Program-made: the position numbers and the translations under genes
In this document: positions 26,157-34,770 of the stretch, piece by piece
How positions within the stretch are numbered: the stretch's first letter is position 1
Layout: every line of letters begins with the position of its first letter
The notes under the pieces: model-generated
What the model was told of the DNA's origin: nothing
Seen by the model: only the letters and a program-made list of their open reading frames with translations
Database searches by the model: none
Assembly (NCBI GenBank): GCA_024408855.1
Contig: JAKSUQ010000005.1
Span: 1 to 64,000 of the forward strand
Length of the DNA stretch: 64,000 bases
Source of the DNA: a bacterium
Lineage (GTDB): Bacteria > Cyanobacteriota > Vampirovibrionia > Gastranaerophilales > Gastranaerophilaceae
Direction: 5' to 3'

Positions 26157-27569
26157 ATGAAAATTTCTAAGAAACTATTAATGGCTGTAACTGCAATTTG
26201 TATGACATCTTGTGCCGTTATGGCTGAGGATTCAGTGCAAGCATATGCACACCCGACATTGTTCGGAACTCAAGGTCATTCCTTGATTAATGCTCAAAAC
26301 GACGTAGTCGTTGGCGGTAAAATCTGCACTCCTGCAAATGTAAAGACAATTCAAGGTAAAGAAAATGTTATTGTAGCACGTAGTGCTAAGAAAATGTTAT
26401 TTGATATGAAAGCAAAAATGGATCAAAAAAGAGGTTCTTTGTATGATCCTAAAATGCCGGTTCTTCGTTCTGAACTCGCATTCTTCATTTCTGAAGGTTT
26501 AGGTTTAACAAAAGTTGCAACTGACAGCTATTCTGATGTAGCTTCTGATTATTGGGCAAAAACAGAAATCGACAGAGTATTAACTCAAGATATTATGATT
26601 GGTTATCCTGATTCAACATTTAAACCTGACAAGGTAATCAACAAGGCAGAAGTATTCTGTACATTTGCTAAATTGATGAATGTTGAAGCAAGCAAAACTG
26701 ATGTTCCTACATTTAACGGTAAAACAATGCAATATATCCCTGAATGGGCATACGGAGCAACTAATGAAGTAATCGCTTCAGGAATTTTGGCTTCATTACC
26801 TAATCAAGATAAAGTTGTAAATGATGAATATCTTTCAAAGGAACAAGTAGCATTCTTAGTATCCGCTATGAGGAGAAGTTTCAGGATTGATCTTGAAAAT
26901 GGTGCTATTGGATGTGCTACTAAGTGTGAGCCAGTTGCAATCAAAATTAAATTAAGCGAAAGATTGAGTGCAAGAACTTCAACAGCAGGTGATACTTTTA
27001 CTGCTAAGACAACTGAAGATGTAACTGTTGCAGGAGTTGCTTTCCCGACAGGTTCAACAGTTAGCGGTAAAGTTGTATCTGTTTCAAGACCTGGAGTTAA
27101 AAACCCAGGATTTATTGAAGTTCAATTTGAAAAAATTAAAAATGGCGACAACTGTGTAGAATTCCCTGCTAAGATGGCAGGTGCTCAAACTGATGTAACT
27201 AAAAATCCTAACATTGCATCAAGAATTTTGGGTGCTCCGTTCTCTATTGTAGGCAGAGTTGCAGGTGTTGCAGGCAGATCTGTTTCCGAAACAGCAAATA
27301 TCATTTCTAACGGAACTGAAGAATATTTAGGTAATTGGTCTGATGCATTTGTTGATACAGCGTCTTTACACCCTCTAAAAGGTGCTAAGAGCGTTGGTTC
27401 ATCATTTATTACAGCAGGAAAAGGTGTTTACAATATCGCTAAGACCGCTGTATCAGGTTCATTTGGTGTTGTATATGAAATCGTTGATGAATTCAAATAC
27501 ATCATTGTTCCTAATACAACAAATGATTCTTGCTTGAACCCTGATGAAGAATTAACAATAATGTTTTAA
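26157..27569 (+). CDS. Secreted SLH-domain protein
   Basis: A secreted 470-residue protein. The signal peptide (MKISKKLLMAVTAICMTSCA then VMA) may be cut by signal peptidase I; the MTSC segment is not a good lipobox. SLH-type sequence follows at about 98-175 (RSELAFFISEGLGL, DVASDYWAKTEIDRVL, IGYPDSTFKPDKVINKAE), the part that binds peptidoglycan or attached polysaccharide. The second half, with GAQTDVTKNPNIASRI and SLHPLKGAKSVGSSFI, is not recognised; unlike cyanobacterial SLH porins it has no clear OprB region. AAGGAG precedes the ATG. Good codon bias and a strong ribosome-binding site suggest high expression. Confidence 0.75.
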   Translation: MKISKKLLMAVTAICMTSCAVMAEDSVQAYAHPTLFGTQGHSLINAQNDVVVGGKICTPANVKTIQGKENVIVARSAKKMLFDMKAKMDQKRGSLYDPKMPVLRSELAFFISEGLGLTKVATDSYSDVASDYWAKTEIDRVLTQDIMIGYPDSTFKPDKVINKAEVFCTFAKLMNVEASKTDVPTFNGKTMQYIPEWAYGATNEVIASGILASLPNQDKVVNDEYLSKEQVAFLVSAMRRSFRIDLENGAIGCATKCEPVAIKIKLSERLSARTSTAGDTFTAKTTEDVTVAGVAFPTGSTVSGKVVSVSRPGVKNPGFIEVQFEKIKNGDNCVEFPAKMAGAQTDVTKNPNIASRILGAPFSIVGRVAGVAGRSVSETANIISNGTEEYLGNWSDAFVDTASLHPLKGAKSVGSSFITAGKGVYNIAKTAVSGSFGVVYEIVDEFKYIIVPNTTNDSCLNPDEELTIMF

Positions 27570-27590
27570 TTTTAATTAAAATATTTAAAA

Positions 27591-27622
27591 GGCTCTGATA
27601 TTCAAATATCGGAGCCTTTTTT
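27591..27622 (+). terminator. Intrinsic terminator of the SLH gene
   Basis: GGCTCTGATAT (27591-27601), loop, ATATCGGAGCC (27606-27616), with one G-U pair, followed by a run of T. It ends the transcript of the SLH gene. Confidence 0.9.
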
Positions 27623-27694
27623 ATTTTTAAATTTTTGTGATATAATTGACCCGTAATATAAATATGTGACAGAGTTCTTTGAAAGGGAGATGTG

Positions 27695-28447
27695 ATGATT
27701 AATGTAGCGGTATGCGGAGCTAACGGTAAAATGGGGCAGGCTGTTGTAAATGCCGTCAATGAAGCAGAGGATATGACATTGATTGCTAAAATTGATATTT
27801 ATAACGGGGAATTTTCAACAATAAATGATGCAAAAAATTCCGTAAAAATTGATGTTTTGGTTGATTTTACTCAACCGAGTTCTGTGTATGAAAATGCACT
27901 ATATTGTCTTAATAACAACATAGCAACGGTAATTGGGACAACGGGGTTAACAGATATTCAAATAGCAGAATTAAAGGATTTGAGTATTAGAAATAAAACG
28001 GCTTGTTTGATAGCTCCAAATTTCTCAACAGGTGCGGTATTATTAATGCAATTTGCTCAAATGGCATCAAAATATTTCGAAAATGCCGAAATAATTGAAC
28101 TTCATCATAATCAGAAGAAAGATGCTCCGTCCGGCACTGCTGTTAAGACAGCTTTTATGATGAGCGAAGAGAATTCAAATAAAAGTTTTATATCCGGAAA
28201 TTGTGCTGAAAAAGAAACAATATCCGGAGCAAGGGGGGCAAGTTCATATAATGATATACACATTCATTCTGTCCGTATGCCGGGATATATGGCCTCCCAA
28301 GAAGTCTTATTTGGTTCAAACGGACAAATACTCACTTTAAGGCATGATTCTACTAATCGCGAATGTTATATGCCTGGGGTTATGCTTGCAGTAAGACATG
28401 TGGCTGAAAACAGTGACTTTATTTATGGTTTGGAAAATATAATGTAG
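27695..28447 (+). CDS. dapB: 4-hydroxy-tetrahydrodipicolinate reductase
   Basis: DapB reduces 4-hydroxy-tetrahydrodipicolinate in the lysine/diaminopimelate pathway. The 250-residue protein has the N-terminal dinucleotide motif VAVCGANGKMGQAVV, the ELHHNQKKDAPSGTAVKTA active-site segment with the conserved His pair and Lys, and a C-terminal stretch around LRHDSTNRECYMPGVM. The start is set at ATG 27695 because GGGAG lies 5 nt upstream; an adjacent GTG at 27692 is less well spaced. asd follows. This run opens a long plus-strand operon up to 34770. Confidence 0.95.
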   Translation: MINVAVCGANGKMGQAVVNAVNEAEDMTLIAKIDIYNGEFSTINDAKNSVKIDVLVDFTQPSSVYENALYCLNNNIATVIGTTGLTDIQIAELKDLSIRNKTACLIAPNFSTGAVLLMQFAQMASKYFENAEIIELHHNQKKDAPSGTAVKTAFMMSEENSNKSFISGNCAEKETISGARGASSYNDIHIHSVRMPGYMASQEVLFGSNGQILTLRHDSTNRECYMPGVMLAVRHVAENSDFIYGLENIM

Positions 28448-28467
28448 AGGATTGAGGAATTATAACA

Positions 28468-29496
28468 ATGCGAAAACCAAATATAGCAATTTTAGGCGCG
28501 ACAGGGGTCGTAGGCAGAGAAATTACAAAGATTGTTGATGAATTAAATGTTGAATTTGAAACAATTCAATTTTTGTCCAGTGCAAAAAGTGCTGGAACAA
28601 AATTGGATTTTAAAGGAAAAGAATACATTGTGAAAGAAACAATTCCGGATGTTTTTGAAGGTATTGATATTGTTTTGGCATCTGCGGGTGGCTCTGTCAG
28701 TCAAAAGTATGCTCCGGAAATTGTTAAACGTGGTGGCATGATTATTGATAATTCTTCAGCTTTTCGAATGGAAAAAGATGTTCCGTTGGTAATTGCAGGT
28801 GTTAATGATGAAGATTTGAAGTGGCACAATGGGATTGTTGCTAATCCTAATTGTTCAACATCTCAATTAATGCTTGTTTTAGAGCCGTTGAAAAAATATG
28901 GGATAAAAAGATTGATAGTTTCAACTTATCAATCGGTTTCTGGGGCTGGTTTAGCTGCAATCAAAGAATTGAAAGCTGATACCGAAGCTAATTTAAAAGG
29001 TGAAAAGTTTGAAAATATTTGTTTTAAAAAGCCCATTTCGTTTAATATAATTCCACAAATCGATGTTTTTTGTAAAAACGGTTATACAAAGGAAGAAATG
29101 AAAGTTGTCAATGAAACTCACAAAATTTTGCATTTGCCGGAAAGCGTGAAAATATCCTGTACAGCAGCGAGAGTGCCTGTCTTTAGAGGACATTCAGAGG
29201 CGGTTGATATTGAATTTGAAAATAATGTTTTGCCGAATGAAGTTCGTGAAGTTTTAAGAAATTCATATGGAATAGAAATTATTGATAATCCGGATAATTT
29301 TGAATATCCGACAACTCGTGATGCTGAGTACGTTAATCCTGTTTTTGTCGGCAGAATAAGAAAGAATTTGGCTTTTGAAAACGGAATTTCTTTGTGGTGT
29401 GTAGCGGATAATATTCGTATTGGTGCAGCTTTGAATACTGTAAGAATTTGCCAGAGTGTAATACGAATGGGATTATTCGGTAAGGAGCGGAATTAA
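28468..29496 (+). CDS. asd: Aspartate-semialdehyde dehydrogenase
   Basis: This makes L-aspartate 4-semialdehyde from aspartyl phosphate with NADPH. It has the N-terminal ILGATGVVGREITKI NADP site, the catalytic Cys in IVANPNCSTSQLMLVL, and YQSVSGAGLAA. The C-terminal His is in CTAARVPVFRGHSEAV. The 342-residue length is normal. It lies 20 nt after dapB, and the pair makes diaminopimelate precursors for peptidoglycan and lysine. Confidence 0.95.
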   Translation: MRKPNIAILGATGVVGREITKIVDELNVEFETIQFLSSAKSAGTKLDFKGKEYIVKETIPDVFEGIDIVLASAGGSVSQKYAPEIVKRGGMIIDNSSAFRMEKDVPLVIAGVNDEDLKWHNGIVANPNCSTSQLMLVLEPLKKYGIKRLIVSTYQSVSGAGLAAIKELKADTEANLKGEKFENICFKKPISFNIIPQIDVFCKNGYTKEEMKVVNETHKILHLPESVKISCTAARVPVFRGHSEAVDIEFENNVLPNEVREVLRNSYGIEIIDNPDNFEYPTTRDAEYVNPVFVGRIRKNLAFENGISLWCVADNIRIGAALNTVRICQSVIRMGLFGKERN

Positions 29497-29497
29497 T

Positions 29498-29968
29498 ATG
29501 GGGCAAGTTCTTGGTCAAGAAGAAATAATTGAAGTTGTAAAAAACGGACAGAAAAACGGAAAAACCTTTGTTCTTACAAATGGGTGTTTTGATATTCTTC
29601 ATGTCGGGCATATCAGATATTTGAAAAAAACAAAAAGTTTTGCTGATTATTCAATAATATTGCTTAATTCGGATAAGTCTGTAAAGGCTATAAAAGGCGA
29701 GTCCAGACCTGTCAATAATGAAAATGACAGGGCTGAAATATTAAGTTCTTTGAGCTGTGTTGATTATGTGGTATTATTTGAAGAGAATTCGCCGGCAGGA
29801 CTTTTGGATAAAATTAAGCCGGATGTTTATACAAAGGGTGCGGATTATACATTGGAAACTCTGCCTGAACGTGATATTGTACTCAAAAATAATATAAGAA
29901 CAGAGTTTGTCGAATTTGTACAAGGCAAATCGACGACAAATATAATAAACAAAATTAATGATAAATAA
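29498..29968 (+). CDS. rfaE2: D-glycero-beta-D-manno-heptose 1-phosphate adenylyltransferase
   Basis: It adenylates heptose 1-phosphate to give ADP-heptose for the LPS inner core. The nucleotidyltransferase motif FVLTNGCFDILHVGHIRYL is complete (HVGH catalytic), followed by the KGADYTLETLPERD and EFVQGKSTTNIINKI segments. 156 residues is the separate adenylyltransferase rather than the fused HldE, so the kinase (HldA-type) must be encoded elsewhere. It follows asd by 1 nt. With the next three genes it ties this run to the outer membrane. Confidence 0.92.
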   Translation: MGQVLGQEEIIEVVKNGQKNGKTFVLTNGCFDILHVGHIRYLKKTKSFADYSIILLNSDKSVKAIKGESRPVNNENDRAEILSSLSCVDYVVLFEENSPAGLLDKIKPDVYTKGADYTLETLPERDIVLKNNIRTEFVEFVQGKSTTNIINKINDK

Positions 29969-29985
29969 ATATAGAGGAGTTTACT

Positions 29986-31083
29986 ATGAATACTTTTACA
30001 TTGGAACAGATTGCACAAATTACGGACGGAATGCTGACGAAGGCGAAAGATGCTGTAATTACAAGAATTGCACCACCTTTGCTTGCTGATGAAAATACTT
30101 TAGCATTAGCTTTGGGAGAAGATGAGATTGCAAATCTCAACAATACTAAAGCGTTAGCTGCATTAGTTCCTTTGGGAGTTAATATTGACGGATTTTCTAC
30201 GATAGAAGTTGAAAGACCTCGTCTCGCAATGATGAAGTTAATTAATTTGTTTTATGAAGAACCGCATTTGAATAGCGGAATACATCCTACTGCAACGGTG
30301 CATCCGTCCGCTAAAATAGGGCAAAATGTTTCTTTGGGAGCAAATGTTGTTATTGCTGAGAATGCTGTTATCGGAGATAATACAAAGATTTTAGCAAACG
30401 GATATATTGGGAACGGTGCTATTATTGGTAATAATTGCTTTTTCCATCCGAATATAAATATTGGCGACAGAGTTAAAGTCGGTAATGATGTAATTTTACA
30501 TCATGGAGTGTCTTTGGGCGCAGATGGTTTTAGTTTTGTAACAGAAAATCCTAATAATATAGAGAAAGCAAGACAAGATGGTGAAATTAAGGATGCCAAT
30601 ATTGAACAAGTTATATTCAAAATTCCTTCAATCGGTTCTGTTGAAATAGGAAACAATGTTGAAATTGGGGCAAATACAACGATTGATAGAGGTACTATTG
30701 AAAACACCGTAGTCGGAAATAATACAAAAATAGATAATCTGGTTATGATTGGTCATAATTGCCACATAGGTGAAGGATGTATGATAGTTTCACAAGTTGG
30801 TATTGCAGGCAGTTGTGTTATCGGTAACAGAGTTGTAATAGCCGGTCAGGCAGGACTTGCAGACCATATTTCTATCGGAGATGATTCTCTCATTGCCGCT
30901 AAAGCCGGGGTTACAAAAAGTTTTCCTGCAAAATCGATTGTAGTAGGATCTCCTGCTGTTCCGAGAAAAGAGTTTATTAAGCAATTAAAGATTATGAAAG
31001 ATGCCGGTGATTTGATTGCAAAATTTAAAAAATATGAGCCGTTATTGAAATCTTTTGAAGAAAGTTTGGCAGAAAAGGTTTAG
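29986..31083 (+). CDS. lpxD: UDP-3-O-acylglucosamine N-acyltransferase
   Basis: LpxD adds the second acyl chain in lipid A synthesis. The 365-residue protein has an N-terminal uridine-binding domain (about 1-105), and a left-handed beta-helix of many hexapeptide repeats such as IGQNVSLGANVVIAENAVIG and IDNLVMIGHNCHIGEGCMIV, with the catalytic His in IGHNCHIGEG. A helical C-terminal tail follows. GAGGAG precedes the ATG. lpxC follows, so the lipid A genes are clustered. Confidence 0.93.
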   Translation: MNTFTLEQIAQITDGMLTKAKDAVITRIAPPLLADENTLALALGEDEIANLNNTKALAALVPLGVNIDGFSTIEVERPRLAMMKLINLFYEEPHLNSGIHPTATVHPSAKIGQNVSLGANVVIAENAVIGDNTKILANGYIGNGAIIGNNCFFHPNINIGDRVKVGNDVILHHGVSLGADGFSFVTENPNNIEKARQDGEIKDANIEQVIFKIPSIGSVEIGNNVEIGANTTIDRGTIENTVVGNNTKIDNLVMIGHNCHIGEGCMIVSQVGIAGSCVIGNRVVIAGQAGLADHISIGDDSLIAAKAGVTKSFPAKSIVVGSPAVPRKEFIKQLKIMKDAGDLIAKFKKYEPLLKSFEESLAEKV

Positions 31084-31103
31084 GTTGCGGGTAAATTGCA
31101 AAA

Positions 31104-31940
31104 ATGGTTACAATAAAGAAAGAAATACGTACATCTGGAAATTCTCTGATGAAGAATAAATTATGTGAGGTTTTGATAAAGCCTTCAAGAGGTGGAAAAA
31201 TCAGGCTTTTTCTTAATGACTCTGATGTATGTTTTGAAGCAAATATAGATAATTTATATTCGACAGAACATTGCGTTACATTGTGTAGCAAAGAGCATCG
31301 AACTCTATTGGGTGATTATAAATACAAAGCAATGTTATGTGAACATTTTATGGCAGCTTGTGCCATTTGCAAGATTGATTCGTTGGATGTATATCTTTCA
31401 GAATCGGAATTCCCTATTTTTGACGGGAGCTCAAAAGTTTGGGTTGAGTTGTTCAAGACGGCAGGTATTGATGGTGTAAATAATAAATTATATACTGTAA
31501 GCGAACCTGTATATTATCTCAACGGAAAAACGAGCATGGTTATTTTGCCTGATAAAGAATTATCCGTTACGTATGCAGTTAATTATAATCATCCTGATTT
31601 AACAAACCGTTGGGTAAGTTTGAATTTAAAAAATTTACAGGAAATTATTGAAGCAAGAACTTTTGGGTTTTATAAAGATTTGAAAAAATATCAAATGTTA
31701 GGTTTTGCCCAAGGCGTTACACTTGAAAATACTGTCGGATTAAAGGATGACGGGTATACTACTGAATTACGTTCGGAATTGGAGCCTGTTAAGCACAAAA
31801 TTCTGGATATGTTCGGGGATTTGTATTTGACGGGTGTGTCTCCTCTTAATATGAGAACAAAAATTCTTATAAAAGAAGCGGGGCATGCTGTGCATACGCA
31901 AGTTGCAAAAGTACTTAAAAGTAAACTTATCGAAATGTAA
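31104..31940 (+). CDS. lpxC: UDP-3-O-acyl-N-acetylglucosamine deacetylase
   Basis: LpxC is the zinc-dependent committed step of lipid A synthesis. The zinc ligands are visible: His in the MLCEHFMAACA segment (about residue 81), His and Asp in HKILDMFGDLYL (about 231 and 235), and catalytic His in AGHAVHTQVAK (about 261-264). The 278-residue protein is a little shorter than E. coli LpxC. The N terminus is diverged, but all key residues are kept. It lies between lpxD and fabZ. Confidence 0.9.
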   Translation: MVTIKKEIRTSGNSLMKNKLCEVLIKPSRGGKIRLFLNDSDVCFEANIDNLYSTEHCVTLCSKEHRTLLGDYKYKAMLCEHFMAACAICKIDSLDVYLSESEFPIFDGSSKVWVELFKTAGIDGVNNKLYTVSEPVYYLNGKTSMVILPDKELSVTYAVNYNHPDLTNRWVSLNLKNLQEIIEARTFGFYKDLKKYQMLGFAQGVTLENTVGLKDDGYTTELRSELEPVKHKILDMFGDLYLTGVSPLNMRTKILIKEAGHAVHTQVAKVLKSKLIEM

Positions 31941-31951
31941 AGGAGAAAATT

Positions 31952-32392
31952 ATGTCGGAAGAAGTTCTATCCTATAACGTAAATGAAATTATGGATATGA
32001 TTCCTCACAGATATCCGTTTTTGTTAGTTGACAGAATTACAGAATGTGTTCCGGGAAAATATTCCAAAGGTTATAAAAATCTGACTATTAATGAGGAATT
32101 TTTTCAAGGACATTTTCCGAATAATCCGATAATGCCCGGAGTATTACAATTAGAAGCTATGGCACAGTGTGCGGCTCCGATATTAATGGCACAAGAACAG
32201 TATAAAGGTAAACTTGCATTATTTGCAGGAATAGATAATGTAAGATTTAAAAATATTGTACATCCTGGGGATAAATTTGAGATGCACATAGAATTGGTTA
32301 AATCAAAAGGACCTGTAAGCAAATGTCATGCTATTGGTTCAGTAGACGGAAAAATATGTGTTGAAGCTGATATGACAGTGGCTATAAAGTAG
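31952..32392 (+). CDS. fabZ: 3-hydroxyacyl-ACP dehydratase
   Basis: FabZ dehydrates 3-hydroxyacyl-ACP in fatty-acid synthesis, competing with LpxA/LpxD for the same pool. The 146-residue protein has MIPHRYPFLLVDRI, and the catalytic His/Glu in FQGHFPNNPIMPGVLQLEAM (about H54 and E68). It starts 11 nt after lpxC with GGAG upstream. Its place next to lpxC and lpxD matches the lipid A gene order of other Gram-negative bacteria; lpxA and lpxB are not in the window. Confidence 0.95.
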   Translation: MSEEVLSYNVNEIMDMIPHRYPFLLVDRITECVPGKYSKGYKNLTINEEFFQGHFPNNPIMPGVLQLEAMAQCAAPILMAQEQYKGKLALFAGIDNVRFKNIVHPGDKFEMHIELVKSKGPVSKCHAIGSVDGKICVEADMTVAIK

Positions 32393-32461
32393 TTTAAATG
32401 TAGGGTTTTGTTTGCAGTTGCAATTATAATATGATACAATTTCACACAAGAGGGCGATAGT

Positions 32462-32887
32462 TTGACCGAAACAATTATATTAGGTTCTGACCACGGTGGT
32501 TATAATTTAAAGACAGAAATTAAAACATACTTAGAAAATGCAGGATATGAAGTATGTGATGTGGGCTGTTTTTCTCAAGAGTCGTGTGATTATCCGATGA
32601 TTGCAAAACAGGTTGCAGAAGGGGTTTTAAGATTATCTTGCAGAGGCATTTTAGTTTGCGGAACAGGTATTGGCATGTCAATTGCAGCTAACAGATTTGA
32701 CGGAATACGTGCTTCGGTGTGCAGTGATACTTTTACGGCAAGAATGACAAGAATGCATAATAATTCAAATATACTATGCCTTGGGGAAAGAGTTGTAGGA
32801 AAAGGTTTAGCGCTTGATATTGTCGAGATATGGCTAAAAACCGATTTTGAAGGCGGTAGGCATTTGAAAAGAATTGAAATGATATAA
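32462..32887 (+). CDS. rpiB: Ribose-5-phosphate isomerase B
   Basis: RpiB interconverts ribose 5-phosphate and ribulose 5-phosphate. The 141-residue protein begins ETIILGSDHGGYNLK, and has the catalytic Cys in GILVCGTGIGMSIAANRF and NNSNILCLGERV. It starts with TTG at 32462, supported by GAGGG 7 nt upstream. A possible promoter lies in the 70 bp before it. The gene is followed by rsfS. Confidence 0.92.
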   Translation: MTETIILGSDHGGYNLKTEIKTYLENAGYEVCDVGCFSQESCDYPMIAKQVAEGVLRLSCRGILVCGTGIGMSIAANRFDGIRASVCSDTFTARMTRMHNNSNILCLGERVVGKGLALDIVEIWLKTDFEGGRHLKRIEMI

Positions 32888-32896
32888 AGGATTAAA

Positions 32897-33295
32897 ATGA
32901 CAGATAAAGATTTAACATCATATAAATTCGCTTGTGTAGTAGCAAGGTTTTTGGACGAAAAAATTGCAGAGGGTATTTCTATTTTAAACATTAGTAATGT
33001 ATCATCTTTTGCGGATTATTTTGTAATTTGCTCAGCACAGACGAGTACGCAAGTAAAATCTTTAACAGAAAATTTAGTGGATAAAGTTAAGACTGAATTT
33101 GAAAGATTGCCGGTAGGCAAGGAAAAAGATCTAAAGAACCGTTGGAATCTTGTTGACTATGGAGATGTTGTTATTCATATCCTCAAACAGGAAGACAGAG
33201 AGTCATATGCGATAGAAAAATTCTGGAATCATTCTTTTAGTATTCCTCGGGATACGTGGTTAAAGGAATCTGAAGAATATTCGGAATACAAGTAA
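32897..33295 (+). CDS. rsfS: Ribosomal silencing factor RsfS
   Basis: RsfS binds L14 and blocks joining of ribosomal subunits in starvation. The 132-residue protein has the family's ILNISNVSSFADYFVICSAQ, then TQVKSLTENLVDKV and LVDYGDVVIHIL. The C-terminal FWNHSFSIPRDTWL varies from the usual W.DA.. end. It begins 10 nt after rpiB with AAAGGA upstream. Confidence 0.92.
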   Translation: MTDKDLTSYKFACVVARFLDEKIAEGISILNISNVSSFADYFVICSAQTSTQVKSLTENLVDKVKTEFERLPVGKEKDLKNRWNLVDYGDVVIHILKQEDRESYAIEKFWNHSFSIPRDTWLKESEEYSEYK

Positions 33296-33308
33296 GAGAG
33301 TTTGTGAA

Positions 33309-34382
33309 ATGGATAAAAAGGAATTAGAAAAAGCTATTGAAAAAACCGTATTAAAGATGGCATTGGAACCAAATAATACAGTGTATTATCATGAGTTGGC
33401 AAAATATTATGCTATGGATAAGCAATTTGAAAAAGTGATCTCTGTGTATGAGAGTTTGCTCGCCATAGACCCGAAAGATATGCAAACTCTTTTGAATTTG
33501 GGAAGCATTTGGTTTTATTCTAAAGAATATAAAAAGGCTTTGAAGTATTTTCATGAAGCTATGTTGGTAAATCCAAGTGACTATTTGGTTTATTACAATA
33601 TGGGTAATACTTATGCTGAACTCAAAAATTTTGACAAGGCTTTGCATTTCTATTCAAGAACCCTTGATTTTAATTCAAAAGAACCCGATATATATAATGC
33701 GATTGCTCTTTTATACCATGATTATGAAGATTATGTGGAGGCAAGAGCTTATTATGAAAAATCGCTTTCTTTAGACCCTAATAATTTAACTGCTTTAATT
33801 GATTTGGGCAATGTTTGTTATAAGTTATTTGATTACAAACAAGCCTTGGTTTATTATGATAAGGTTTTTGAGTTGGCACCGGATAACAGTACGGTTGCAT
33901 TATGTATTGCAAATACATATTCCATTATGAAAGATTTTGATAATGCTGCGAAATATTTTGAAAAAGCATTGGAATTGGGCGACAATCTTTATAAATCTTA
34001 CATATGTTATGCGATTTCATGTTCTGATTGCAAGAATTATGACAAGTCTGTGGAACTCTATAAAAAAGCAATAGAAATCAGTCCGAAAGAAGCTAATGCT
34101 TATATTCTTTTGGGGAACTTGTATTCTAATTTGAAAAAATACGGAGAGGCTGAAGAACAATATCGAGAAGCTTTGAAAATTAATAAACTTGATCCGAGTT
34201 TGTATGTATTGATTGCAAATCTTTATTATATGAATAATCAAACCGAACGCTCTCTTATTTCTTATCGTGCGGCTGTTAACTTACGTCCTGAAAATGATGA
34301 ATACAAACTTGTATTCATTCAGGTTTTGGAAGATTATTTGAAAGAAGCAAGGAAAGGAGATTTAATTGCAAATGCAAGATAA
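33309..34382 (+). CDS. Tetratricopeptide-repeat protein
   Basis: A 357-residue protein made almost entirely of TPR units, such as LLNLGSIWFYSKEYKKALKYF and YYNMGNTYAELKNFDKALHF, about nine in all. It has no signal peptide or catalytic domain, so it is a protein-interaction scaffold. It begins 14 nt after rsfS. The next gene (TTG start at 34366) overlaps its last codons, so both are probably translated together. Confidence 0.8.
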   Translation: MDKKELEKAIEKTVLKMALEPNNTVYYHELAKYYAMDKQFEKVISVYESLLAIDPKDMQTLLNLGSIWFYSKEYKKALKYFHEAMLVNPSDYLVYYNMGNTYAELKNFDKALHFYSRTLDFNSKEPDIYNAIALLYHDYEDYVEARAYYEKSLSLDPNNLTALIDLGNVCYKLFDYKQALVYYDKVFELAPDNSTVALCIANTYSIMKDFDNAAKYFEKALELGDNLYKSYICYAISCSDCKNYDKSVELYKKAIEISPKEANAYILLGNLYSNLKKYGEAEEQYREALKINKLDPSLYVLIANLYYMNNQTERSLISYRAAVNLRPENDEYKLVFIQVLEDYLKEARKGDLIANAR

Positions 34383-34770
34383 TCCATATCCTATTGAAAA
34401 ACTACTTTCGGTGGGTACATATTTGACGGCCGGCGGAGTCGGATTTGTTTGGCTGATTATTGCGGCGCTTGCAAAGAAGTCCGTACGCCCCTTTTTGATG
34501 TATCACATATTGCAATCTATATTCATTTCAATATTGTTTTTTCTTGTATCAGCATTTGGAGAAATGGTTTTTACAATAATATACAGGATACCATTTTTGA
34601 ATGCAATTCCGCTTTTAATAAGCATGCCAATACCTTTTGCGTTTGGTTTGTCATTGATTCAATTATTTACTACGATTGTAATTCTATATTTGGCTATAAC
34701 TTCTTTCTTAGGTTATTATAGCTATTTGCCTTGGGTTTCGGATATTATTAAAGGGAATTTTCACCATTAG
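34366..34770 (+). CDS. Small integral membrane protein of unknown function
   Basis: A 134-residue protein with four predicted membrane helices (for example VWLIIAALAKKSVRPFLMYH, then FISILFFLVSAFGEMVFTII). Not recognised. The start is TTG at 34366 with AGGAG 6 nt upstream; an ATG at 34372 is possible but less well spaced. It overlaps the TPR gene by 17 nt. The stop overlaps the opposite-strand repeat gene by 4 nt, so two transcripts converge here without a spacer. Confidence 0.65.
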   Translation: MQMQDNPYPIEKLLSVGTYLTAGGVGFVWLIIAALAKKSVRPFLMYHILQSIFISILFFLVSAFGEMVFTIIYRIPFLNAIPLLISMPIPFAFGLSLIQLFTTIVILYLAITSFLGYYSYLPWVSDIIKGNFHH

